From contig CM070636.1 in assembly GCA_036346255.1 (NCBI GenBank), positions 24,063,539 through 24,127,538 on the forward strand: a stretch of 64,000 nucleotides of DNA. Reading direction: 5' to 3'. Below, in pieces: positions 20,114 through 30,433 of the stretch. Both the position numbers and the translations under genes were made by a program. Each line of letters opens with the position of its first letter. Within the stretch, counting starts at the first letter, position 1. Source of the DNA: Ampelocalamus luodianensis (Eukaryota > Streptophyta > Magnoliopsida > Poales > Poaceae). The notes under the pieces are model-generated. The model was given only the letters and a program-made list of their open reading frames with translations. It was not told the DNA's origin and ran no database searches.

Positions 20114-20937
20114 TCCTCCCTTTCTTGAAAACAAAGCCGTCCTCGGCTTTTGATAAGCTGAAAATAGGGTAACAAAGAAGCCAAAGTGTATGGATGGTAT
20201 ATGTATATGTCATCTGTTTTAACGGTTCTTCGTTGTTGCACAATTAATGTTAGACGACAGCAGTGATCATAAAAGATCATAGTATTATTACCCCAAGAAT
20301 AATCATATATGTTAATGAGGAAAACAAAATTTCTCACATAGCAATTATTGCAACTAGTTTTGCAAATATAAGGGAAGTATTTGTGCAATTCAACTCTCTG
20401 AAGTTGTAAACTTGCAGTGGTAGCACATATGGGCAAATCTACAACTTTTGGAATCAAACAAAGTTTATCTATATTATCATATTTCAATCGAGCAATAGCA
20501 AATTCATCTAGCAAGGGTGAAAGGATGTGTAACTTCTTCCATACTTCAACATCTTGATGCAGATTGTCCATACTAGATGGTGCAATAAGAGATAAACACA
20601 TGGGCATTGAATGATCACTAAATTTTAATTTTCTCTTATAATGAACAAGATTCGGCACATAAGAATTGTTGTTCAAAACAGCAAGCTTCAATTCATCAAT
20701 GTAATCACAAGTTATGCATATTCGAAAAACAAGAAATTGATTGTCTATATCATAATCTCCAATCAAATTAAACTTATACCCAGGGGTGTAGGCACTAGAG
20801 AAACATTTTGAACATGCGATTTCAGAAACTTTCTCCATAGCTTGTGACAATTTTATAGGTGAATCCAACAAAATGTAATATAAAGAATCAATAGGAGAAA
20901 TTCTAGTCAAAACTTCTAACCAATTCCACGTGATCAT
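20113..20937 (-). CDS. ORF2 of the gag-only element, unknown protein
   Basis: An uninterrupted minus-strand frame from ATG 20937 gives about 275 residues before the LTR boundary and continues 75 more into the LTR, stopping at 19888. I recognise no domain. It is Cys-, Leu- and Tyr-rich, with a repeated CYxx/YICxT flavour, one predicted hydrophobic stretch (FVFLINIYDY) and no zinc-knuckle spacing. The LTR-coded tail contains RARTLHLNYQVSLFLG, related to TRARARHLNYEVSSFLG at 6174. It overlaps the end of gag by about 35 nt in another frame, so it may be reached by frameshift or may have lost a base. Pol is absent; this region stands in its place. Confidence 0.5.
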
Positions 20938-22063
20938 TATATGTGATTAACTCATCACATAAATCACTCAAAACAGTAGGCAATTCAATTATTTCATCAC
21001 ATGGTGCACTCAAGTCGGCAGGTAAATTAACAATTTTATCACATGGTGCACTCAAATCAATGCAGTCTGTATTCTCCACTTGAAATATGTGCATATCAGA
21101 ATTGTTTTCCACTAATTTTTGCTCTGAAATAGTATGAACAGTGGACAATTGTAGTTCTTCACAAGCATACTCACCTTGAGTGATGATAGCACCATAATCT
21201 TTACCTTTTTGGCTCTCCTCAGATGATGTAGGTGCATCCATCTCCTCATCTTCCTTCTCAACCAATGGAGTCGATGGTTCAATCAGCTCATTCTCCTCTT
21301 TGGCATGGTTCTCAACTTCCTGCAAATTGTTAGTCACAGAAAAAGACACAAACATAGGTTTGTTCTCATGTTCCCTATCATGAAGCATTCTCAATTTCTT
21401 CTCAATCTGACGTTCAACCTTACAAGCAAGTATAAACAAATGAGGGAGGGAATTATATTCTTTGTGAACAAGAATGTCCTGAATTTCTTGATTAAGCCCA
21501 CTTAAGAATCTATTCTTTGTAGCTTCAACATGTTCCTCTAAGCCACAACGCAACAAACGTGTTTTCAATTCATGATAGTATTCCCTTACAGTTCTACTAC
21601 GTTGTTTTAAACGTTGTAATCTAGCTAACAAATAATCAGCATGATATTTAGGAACAAATTCATCTCTCAAAAGTTTCTTTAATGCATGTCATGTTTGAGG
21701 CACTCTTCCATGTCTACGTAGATGCTTCCACCAAAGTATTGCATCTTCAATAAAAACACTAGTGGCAGCTTTAATCTTTTGCCTATCAGACAAATCATAA
21801 TATTCAAATTCTTTGTCTAAAGCTATCTCCCAGTCAATATAGGCATCAGGATCAAATTTACCAATAAAAGAAGGCATAGTGAGTTTAGTTTTACCAGACA
21901 TACTATCACATTCATGTACCTCCCGTGGTGGATAATCGCATCTCAAGCGTGCATCTCCCTCGTGGACTTTCTTGCGCTCCCGTTCAATGGCTCGAAGAAG
22001 ACATGGATCTATCTTGTAATCATCCCGTGAACCTGCCATAGTTAGTAGAAAACAAGGGAACAA
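20903..22063 (-). pseudogene. Gag of the gag-only element
   Basis: The frame starts ATG 22063 (a second ATG follows at MAGSRDDYKID) and ends TAG 20903. It shows the retrotransposon gag fold pattern: LTMPSFIGKFDPDAYIDWE, LWWKHLRR, then LRDEFVPKYHAD, REYYHELKTRLLRCG, RFLSGLNQEIQDILV. A single TGA near 21687-21689 replaces Trp (TGG) in the stretch QT-W-HALKK. The C-terminus has three DLSAPCDxI / DLCDEL repeats. There is no zinc knuckle. The product would assemble particles using enzymes from an autonomous relative (inference). Confidence 0.8.
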
Positions 22064-23482
22064 ATCGCAGTGTATATGTCCCTATAAACTACTAGGTTCT
22101 GGAGTTTTCAACAGTCGCTCACACTCAAGCTTTTACCAAGTTCTTATAAGCTCTTACCAATGTAGCAAGGAAGCGGTACAACCGGTGGCTGGTTCGTGAT
22201 ACTCTCACCTGTGAATAGTCCAACGATTGCGAGGAATGACACCTGCTGAGTTAGTAGGAAGTGGAGCTTGGAAGGCTTCAATATGGTAGCAAGGATCAGC
22301 AATAATCAAGTCAGTTAATGCAAGTTGAAAGATTGTTCAAAGTACTAGCCAATGTTGCTGATCCTAGCCTAATCAAAGCTAGCTAATCAAAGCCCTATGT
22401 AGAGAAGTGTATGTACGCACACGCAATGATCAATGTGACTTGATGCAAGCAAGGGAAACCTCACAACAAGTGCTAGGAGAGACGCCAGCCAACTACTCAA
22501 ACTTTTGTAAAAGGCACAAGATTGTTCGCACGACGTCGAGCACAAAAGACAACAATATCGGTGCAATGCAAACAGCCCACTAAATTGAGCAGAAACAATA
22601 GCTAGTCTCAAACGATGAAAAAGTAAAGTTTTATATGGCTTATATATGCTTTTTTGAAAGGTTTCGACGAGATCTACAACTTTTCAGTTGAAGCAAAGCC
22701 CAAATTCCGAAGGGAAGACTGAAAGAATTGACAAAAACAGAAACCGAAAACTTGCGACGCAAATTCGAGGCCGAAGATGGCCGATTTTGGGGCGACTAGT
22801 GGCTTATATGGAAAATACGCACCTCGTCATTAGCTTCGAAAAGAGCACAAGAACGTCAAAAACGGACACAGTATGCAAAAGTTATGCCCGTTTTAATGAA
22901 GGTGTCTCGGATACGGAATCCTACTCGGATGCGAAACCGTCTCGGGTTTAAATTTGAAACTGCTATATCTTTCAAACTCGTGAGCCAAACTTGCTGAAAT
23001 TTTTTGTGGAAGCTTTTGGTTATATGTAGAAGGTCTCCACCAATTTTCATGTACTTTTATTTTCTCTATTTTTTTTGCTTTTTTTTACCGCGGCTTTTGT
23101 TCTATGCGGCTGCCTCTTTCTCCTTCTAATATTTCAGCAAATAACATCAATTCTCCAAAAATATCACAGCAACCCTCTTTTTTTTAGATGAACAACAGTA
23201 CGGATTTTCTATTTTTTGGTGCGGATCAGAGGAGTTCTAACCCACGAATTTTCTGTTTTAGATGCAAAAACTAAGAACCCTAAACGAACGATCAAGCAAC
23301 GCGAAGAAAAACACGATAAGCAATCTATAAAAAAACTAGAACTAGAAATCAGCAACTAGACACGACGATGCAACCAATGATTCAACAAGCAAAATACCGA
23401 AAAGAAAAATTGCAAAGGCTCAAAGGGCTCGGTATGGATGATAGATGCAATATTTTTTTTGGGTAATTTTCTGGACTCTAGG
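22064..23482 (-). other. Leader of the gag-only element, first part
   Basis: Non-coding sequence between gag and the solo LTR. Near 22660-22890 it carries two AAAAGTTATG-type modules. No other feature seen. The rest of the leader is 27905-27960. Confidence 0.6.
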
Positions 23483-24087
23483 TGTAACAGCCCCAAGTTT
23501 ATAAACAGTAATAAAATGCTTTATGAACAGTAATGAGGTGCTGTTCATAGCATTACTGTTCATTTCTACAATTTGGGCAGCATGTTACAAAATAAAAACC
23601 TTCCTTTTTAGCCAAAATCCTAAAGAACCATTTAAAGTCTTAAAGGAATACAAGATAAAACTTGTATTATGACTGGGAAGTATTTTTATTAAAGCCTAGG
23701 TAAATTATCTTGGCTAAAAATATTTTTGTTGAATTTTTAGAAATTATTTTGGCTTAAAGAAAAATTTATTGTCTTTAAATGAATACTTTCGGGCTAAAAT
23801 AATTATTTATGTATTTTACAAAGTGTTAATGTGGTTTATAAAATTTATCTGGGAAATATATTATCCCAGTAGCTTCCAGTAAAAATTTCATGAATTTACA
23901 AATTTAATTGCTATTTTTAAAACCCCAGTCAAACCCTTGAGCAATTGAATAGGTTCTGGTCAAATAATCAGGTCTAAACCTAAACCCAGTACTGTAGCGA
24001 CTCGAACCATGTGTCTCGGTCCAACCCAATCGACTTGGTCCGGCTCTGTCACGTTCGGTGCGAGCCCAAAATCCACGCGTGATATGA

Positions 24088-24890
24088 ACCGTCGATTTTC
24101 AATCGAACGGTCGAGGACGCAATGCCCCGCGAGCTGTCCACGTGTGCCTTTTAATCTCCACCGTTGGATCTTGATCTAACGATCGAGATCAGTGTGTGCA
24201 ATCGGACAACTCCGGAGCCCTTTTCAATCTCCACCGTTCATTTCCAATCCAACAGCGCTGCCCTTTTTGTTTTAAACTTAAAGGCGCGCTTTTATCTGAG
24301 CCGTTAGATTCAAATCCTATGGCTTTCCTTTTTACCACGTGCTTTTAAGGCCCGCGCTCCTCTGGGCCGTTGGATCTTCATCGTGTGGTCCAGATTAGTG
24401 TATGCATTCGGACGACTCTGGATCCCCTCACGATCGCAGCCGTTCATTTTTGATCTAACCGCGTCGCTTATTTCAGTTTGAAATTAAAGGCGCGCGATTA
24501 TATGGGCCTTTGGATTTAAATCCTACGGCGCTCCTTTTTGACCGTGGGCCTTTAAAGCCCAAATTCGGTGGATCGTTGGATTTCAATCGTAAGGTCCATA
24601 TGAGTGTATGCAATCGGACCATTCGGTTCAATTTTCCATCCTGACCGTAGAAATCAAATCCAACGGTGCTGTGCCATCGCATCTAAAAGGGGCGACGTGT
24701 AATCTTTTAGCTGATCGTTGGATTCCAATCCAACGTCCAGATTTGAAAGTGGATCTCGAGATTCCTTTGAGCTCCGTTTTAATCCCGATCGGCCGATCTA
24801 GATCGTGCGGTCCATATTAACTGGTACCGATTCAAATCATTTAATCTCTCTACTTATCACGGCCGCCCATTTCCAATCGGACGGCTGATA
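24088..24890. repeat. Array of about twelve CCGTTGGAT-type palindromes
   Basis: About twelve units of the form CCGTTGGATnnnnATCCAACGG spread over 0.8 kb at 50-90 bp spacing, many decayed. Examples: ACCGTCGATTTTCAATCGA (24088), CCGTTGGATCTTGATCTAAC (24161), GCCGTTAGATTCAAATCC (24299), GCCGTTGGATCTTCATCG (24365), TCGTTGGATTCCAATCCAAC (24714). They are separated by GC-rich linkers with CGCGC. Confidence 0.75.
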
Positions 24891-25108
24891 TTCTTTTGAG
24901 CTCTTATGAAGCGCGCGCTGCTGAGAATGACAATGGGGCCCACATGTCATATTTTGCCTCTCTTCTTCCTTATCTCTGCGCGCAGCCATTTTTGTGAGCA
25001 GAGGAGAGGATTTATCCAAAGATTATGTACTAATTTTTTGGATGTTTAGCTAAATGGACACCTCATCAACTCTAGATCTTTCCTTCTTGCCCTGTAGCTC
25101 ATCATCCA

Positions 25109-25117
25109 TATATAAAC
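25109..25117 (+). promoter_or_regulatory. TATA box of the 23483 solo LTR
   Basis: TATATAAAC followed by CCTAGCTTTC, about 1.6 kb into the LTR. Confidence 0.5.
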
Positions 25118-27015
25118 CCTAGCTTTCTTTGCTGTTGCCATTGTTGACCGAAGCAGCTCATCCTTTTCATTGTTGGCCAGTGGTGTTCTTGCTCTTGTCC
25201 CTTTTACTTATCCATTCTAAACCCCGGTTCCACCTTGTGATAAAGATTTGACATCTTTTGTAGGTTGAACCAGCGTTTATCTCTCTGTTGATCAACATCA
25301 AGATTTCAGAAACTTGGGTGTCTTTCCTCTACTGGTAAGATAAAACCCTAGTTTTCGGTATCTTGAGCATCTTAAGGATCTTAGAAGCTGCTGTGAATCA
25401 TTCTTTTGAGCATCAGTAGCTTCAACTTGCTTCAAACTGAAAAGTTGATATTATACTTTTTCGGTTTTTCATGTCATTTTCAAGACCTAAGGTTTCTCCT
25501 GTCAACTTATCATCTTAGTTAGGTTTAAACTAAACCCTAGCAGCATAACACGTTGATCTTTCAATTCTTGTCATCATCTATTTTGACTTCTAGTTGAGAT
25601 CTGTCTCTGTTTCTTTTTGTCGGCTTAACCGACAAAAATGAATTTCTTCTTAGTTGATGTAATCTAACTAATTAGGGTTAGACTAAGGTTGGTTTGGGAT
25701 ATTAATTACCCTAAAGATCATGCTAAGTTTCATTTATGAACTTTTGCATGTTCTATATTCCTTTTTCCGAAAATTGCAACCTGTCCTGTTTTCAGCTCTT
25801 CTAAAATCTGAAAACTGGGACTTTGCACTAAACTCCAGTTTCTATCTTTTGAAAACAGTAAGCTATATTATGGGTTATTATCACTACTATGGGTAGTTAT
25901 GGCTTAAGCATACTGTAATCATGCATTTCTAGATTGATCATGCATATTTCTTTCAGTTTGAACTTATTGTCAGTTTTGGTATTTATTGGATTTTATTGCG
26001 TTTTATAGAATCTGGTTCATTTGAAGTTTTTGAATCTGCCTCTGAACAATCTGAACCTGCAACAGAAGTATACTACTACCAAGGCAAGCATCCTCTTTGC
26101 ACCATGTTGATCCCAAATTTTATACATTAGATTTTCTAAAATCAGTGACAACTGTGCATGCTATTTTTCTGAAAATACAAACTGTGATCTGTTAGTAGTT
26201 AGTTATGACCTAACATGATGGATTACCTCAATTGTCCCATACACACAACCTTGGTATTGTACTGTATACTATAACCTATATTTTCATATTTGGCTTAGAC
26301 ATGCAGTTTAGAGATTTTAGAGTTTGACAAGAATATCTTGTCAAACATGGGAATCACAACTGAACTTTTGTTATTTTAAACTCTTTGTCCAGTTTCTTTA
26401 AATCAGACTTGTATTTGAAATTTAAATTGATCTGGACAAGAGGAAGCTAGTGATGGTGCTTTTGTGCACGAGATTGGGTTTTGTGGTGGACTTGTCCGGG
26501 TTAATTAAGGACCGAACTCTGACTATTCAATTCAAGTCCCCCACGTACTTCCACATGCAGTGTATAGGCGCTGTTTGGTTAAGTAAAATGTTAAGACTAT
26601 TGGGTTGGAAACAGGAGAGTAAGAATATGTGTATTGACCTTGTATGGCATAGATGCTTTGGTCTTATGACTGCGTTGTATGCCATGTGAGCTTGTATGTC
26701 AGTATCAGATGTTCTTAGAAGGGTGAGGCGTATATGTGCTTCGTAGCATATCGATACCTTAATGGTGCGATTGCATCCTAATATGGGTAGTGAGCCCAGT
26801 TCGCATTTAATTGTTTGGATCGGCATTCGGCGCAACATGTGTGCCTCGGTTAAGCAGATGCTATCAGTCGTTGTTTAAGCGGGATCAGTTCACACATGGG
26901 GGTCCAACTCAATAGTGTTAGCTTGTTGAAAAATACCAAATCTTAGTTTCCCCGGTCGGCATACCAAAGGAAGTATGTCATCATTCGGAGGCATCCAAGG
27001 CAACGGTAGCTAAGT

Positions 27016-27087
27016 CATGTGGGTAAAGATGTACACCCTGCGAGGGTATAAAGCTGTTCGAATAGCCGTGTCCACGGTCATGGACGA
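27016..27087 (+). repeat. Multi-palindrome LTR block, copy 4
   Basis: GTCATGTGGGTAAAG, TGTACAC, CTGCGAGGG, then CTGTTCGAATAG (27054-27065, one base off the palindrome), then GTCCA, loop CGGTCA, TGGAC. Confidence 0.8.
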
Positions 27088-27390
27088 CAACTTGAGTTGA
27101 TGTCACCTGTATTGAAGTTTTGATTTTCAAAATCTGGTTTCGGTTTTTAGCTGTGCATGAGGATTCATGCACTGTACTGTTTACATTTAATGTCTTTACT
27201 TACTGTTCTATTTTATCTTTGATTTATTAAATGGCTTTATCAAAATTTAGCCTTTGTAGGTTAAGATGTATCGCTTTATGCAAATCTGAACCTTTAAACC
27301 TTCCTGTTGAAACCTTATGCATATAAAAATTCTACTCCTTTGTGTAGGCTCTAATCAACACTTTATTTTATTAGTTTGTGTAAGACTTGC

Positions 27391-27409
27391 TGAGTACCTT
27401 CCGTACTCA
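27391..27409 (+). repeat. Terminal LTR hairpin (TGAGTAC / GTACTCA)
   Basis: Stem TGAGTAC (27391-27397), loop CTTCC, stem GTACTCA (27403-27409), after ACTTGC. It lies 490 bp before the LTR end and 330 bp after the palindrome block. Confidence 0.8.
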
Positions 27410-27972
27410 AGGTGCTACCACCTATTGTTGCAGGTGAGGACGGTTTTCTTTATAAAGTACCCGTTAGCGCCGATCAGGGTGACGCTAACGAGTAACGCTA
27501 CTTCTTTCCTCCACGCAATTGCCTGCGGGTGGATGAGGCCATTGGTGGACTTTAATCTTTTGTTTTCGCTTCCGCTGTTAAACTTTTGAAGTGACCAAGT
27601 CACTTAATATTGTAGTATTAACCCGAATGATGTAAGCTTATGTTTAATTATGCAAATGTATGACTTGTATGTGTATGATGCAATGTTGTTGAAGGATATA
27701 TATATGCAATGGTCGTTGATCCTGGGAACCATTGTGAGATATATAAATATCTGGGGATCCTGTTTATTGGAATTGTCACTTGTTAAATTTATATCGTTAG
27801 CATGATCTTTAATAAAGGGACAGTATTGTTCCTTCATTAATAATTGTGCTACAGTATGAATTTAATTAAGTACATTTCCAATAATCTGGGGCGCCCACAC
27901 TAGGTATGAAAAATGAATCTACTACTAGAAAACTGGAAATTCTCACCGATCAACTGAAGCTCTGATACCACT

Positions 27973-28933
27973 TGATGAACCCGAAGGTCCGATTGTTGGC
28001 CCGACCTTTCAATGAGAACGATACGTTTGGTAGTAGTCGCTCAACTCTCACGATCCTGGCTATGAACTCGCAAGGCTCAAAACCACGCAATCGCTGAACT
28101 GCTCGACAAGTCGTTATCAACCGTGCACGAATACCCGGTTGACCTGACCACGAAGGTCGATTCCTGCATACACCGAAGAAGCACACAAGAATAAGATAAA
28201 TAAGCAATCTGAAATTGCAAATATGAATTGAAATATTTGAATTGAGTTGGGATTCTGAATAAGGATCTTAATTGGGTGGTCTAGTCGACACACACAAAAG
28301 ATACAAGTTGCAACAAAGGTAAACTAAACATAAACAAAATCCAAGAAAAACTAGAGGGGTACGGCCTCCTTATATAGGGGAGGGGGAGCCGCACATCTAA
28401 TAGAACCAGCGGGGCGGGACTAAATTCGCAGGTTACTGTAACCACGCCCCCAAGTGGGCCGCCAGCAGATGGCCCAAGTTCAGTATGATTACAAAGCCCA
28501 AATTGGCCCAAACAAGTGATATGACGTCTTCTTTTGATGATTGCGATCAGCCCAGAAGGAATTTCAAGGTCAGGCCGGATATGTTGGAAAGAGGATGAAA
28601 AAAGATTTCAATCAAGTACTCGTGGACCTCCAACGCACTCCGTATGTGAAAGTTATGTCTATTTTAAGTTGGTGTTGTCAGGCTGATTCCGGAGGCCGAA
28701 CTGGATTTCAAAACAGGTCCAGCTCGAACTGCTTGCTTGTCTTGGACCAAAAGTGACATGGTGCTGCACATATATATATTTCATCATTAGGTAGCATCAT
28801 ATAGTTCATATAATATAAAGACACTTCTAAAAACAAGCTCACCTGATAATTTAAGTGAAGCGTACGGGCTCTTATACTTGGAACAGTAAGCATAGCAAAT
28901 ATGGTTGTATCCATAGGGGTCATGTCCTCATCA
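27973..28933 (-). mobile_element. 5' LTR of the gag-only element
   Basis: 961 bp, near-identical to the left LTR. On the minus strand it starts TGATGAGGACATG and ends GGTTCATCA, followed by AG and the primer-binding site. High similarity of the two LTRs suggests a younger insertion than the Tekay host. Confidence 0.85.
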
Positions 28934-29335
28934 GTGTGTGCGGGCAGCGTGGGCTGGAGCGGGCCGCGCGCAGGAGGAGGTTTGGGCCGGAGGTTTGGGT
29001 TTCGGCCCAAACTGAGTTTTTAGTTTTAAATTCTTTTTCCATTTAAATTAATACTGTTAATTCATTTAAGCTTTAGAAAATAGCAAAATAATTCCAAAAA
29101 TTATGGAAAAATTCACAGCAATTCCCATACTCATTTTGAACTTAATAAAATTATTTCCAACTTTATGTTGGCTTTTAATTTTGCAAATAAATTTGTGTTG
29201 ACTTTAAAATAATTATAAAAAGCTTTTAAAAATTCCAAAAAATTCCACAAAAATACATAAATTTTAATTTCTACTGAAATTTAAAAATTGGATTGTTACA
29301 AACCTACCCCCTTAAGGGAATCTCAATCCCGAGAT

Positions 29336-30433
29336 TCAGACTTGGTCAGCAAAGAGGTCGGGATAGTTCGTCTTGAGGTCTTCTTCCTTCTCCCATGTGG
29401 CTTCATTTTCTAGGTGGTGACTCCACTGCACCTTGTATGATCGGATGATCCTGCTCCTGGTAACACGTTCTGCGACATCCAGAATTTTGATTGGTCGCTC
29501 CACATAAGTGAGGTCTTCTTGGAGATCATAGCTCTCTAGGAGGGTGTGGTCTTCTCGTACTCGGAGGCATTTCTTCAATTGTGACACGTGGAAGACATTA
29601 TGCACTGCTGACATGGCTTCTGGTAGCTCAAGATGATATGCCACTTCACCTCTTGTGGCTAGAATCTTGTATGGTCCTATAAATCTGGGTGCAAGTTTTC
29701 CATTTGTCCGGAATCTTCTTACTCCTCTGAGTAGAGTAACTCTGAGATAGACGAAATCTCCTACCTCAATGTTTAATTCCCTCCGACGGTTATCAGCATA
29801 ACTCTTTTGTCGGGATTGTGCCACCCTCAGGTGTTCCTGTATGGCTTTTACCTTACTTTCAGCATCTTTAATCAATTCAGGTCCAAAGAGCTGATGTTCT
29901 CCGACTTGATCCCATAGGAGTGGAGGTCTGCACTTTCTGCCATATAAAGCTTCAAATGGAGACATTTGCAAACTGGCTTGAAAGCTATTGTTATACGAGA
30001 ATTCTGCATATGACAAATTCTTGTCCCAACTTTGTCCATAGTCTAAGGCACAGGATCGAAGCATATATTCAAGAACTTGGTTGGTGCGTTTCGTCTGGCC
30101 ATCTGTCTGGGGATGATAGGTTGTACTGAAATTGAGTTTGGTGCCTAAGGCTTCATGTAGTCTCTGCTAGAATCTTGATGTAAACTGGGAACCTCTGTCG
30201 GACACGATATTCTTGGGTACTCCGTGTAGACAAACAATCCTAGCCACATATAATTCTGCTAACTGACTGCTTCTGTATGTAGTCTTGACGGGGATGAAGT
30301 GAGCTACCTTGGTCAACCGATCAATTATCACCCAGATAGAATCATATCCTGATTGGGTCCTAGGAAGTCCGGTGATGAAGTCCATGCCAATTTCCTCCCA
30401 CTTCCATTCTGGGATTGGTAATGGCTGCAACAA
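29336..30433 (-). pseudogene. Integrase core and chromodomain of the Tekay element
   Basis: Integrase starts with EEIGMDFITGLPRTQ and carries IVSDRGSQFTSRF (catalytic Asp regions), then TAG at 30167-30169 (expected Trp), then the C-terminal frame from 30064: NNSFQASLQMSPFEALYGR, the GPYKIL and HNVFHVSQLKKC motifs, and a chromodomain-like end (YVERPIKILD ... YKVQWSHH ... TWEKEEDLK). The chromodomain is the marker of chromoviruses; a C-terminal one of this kind fits the Tekay clade. It would direct integration to heterochromatin. Broken by the stop and by the upstream frameshift. Confidence 0.88.

Larger units (their letters stand above)
23483..27899 (+). mobile_element. Solo LTR (4.4 kb), gypsy-type
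   Basis: Begins TGTAACAGCCCCAAG and ends GGGGCGCCCACA, flanked by perfect CTAGG (23478-23482, 27900-27904). It contains the CCGTTGGAT palindrome array (24088-24890), a TATA box (25109-25117) followed by a candidate splice donor near CTACTGGTAAGAT (25332-25344), the palindrome block (27016-27087) and terminal hairpin (27391-27409). No coding capacity above 100 residues. Confidence 0.93.
19143..28933 (-). mobile_element. Gag-only (non-autonomous) gypsy element inserted in the Tekay LTR
   Basis: LTRs at 19143-20113 and 27973-28933 are close to identical and both begin TGATGAACCCGAAGG on the plus strand. The minus-strand 5' LTR is followed by the primer-binding site TGGTATCAGAG (27961-27970), typical of initiator-tRNA-Met priming. 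The internal region holds a gag frame and a second ORF, with no protease, RT, RNase H or integrase. The flanks GTGTC (19138-19142) and GTGTG (28934-28938) are a one-mismatch target duplication. A 4.4-kb solo LTR sits in its leader. Confidence 0.85.
16436..29300 (-). mobile_element. 3' LTR (left copy) of the Tekay element
   Basis: Pieces 16436-19142 and 28934-29300, interrupted by the gag-only element. It has the terminal hairpin (16731-16747), palindrome block (17087-17161), a promoter with TATA in minus sense (18407-18416) and CCGTTGGAT palindromes (18675-19110). Compared with the right LTR, about 550 bp matching 41946-42496 is missing at about 18205. The polypurine tract on its inner side reads AAGGGGGTAGGTT on the minus strand (29301-29313). 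Confidence 0.88.
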
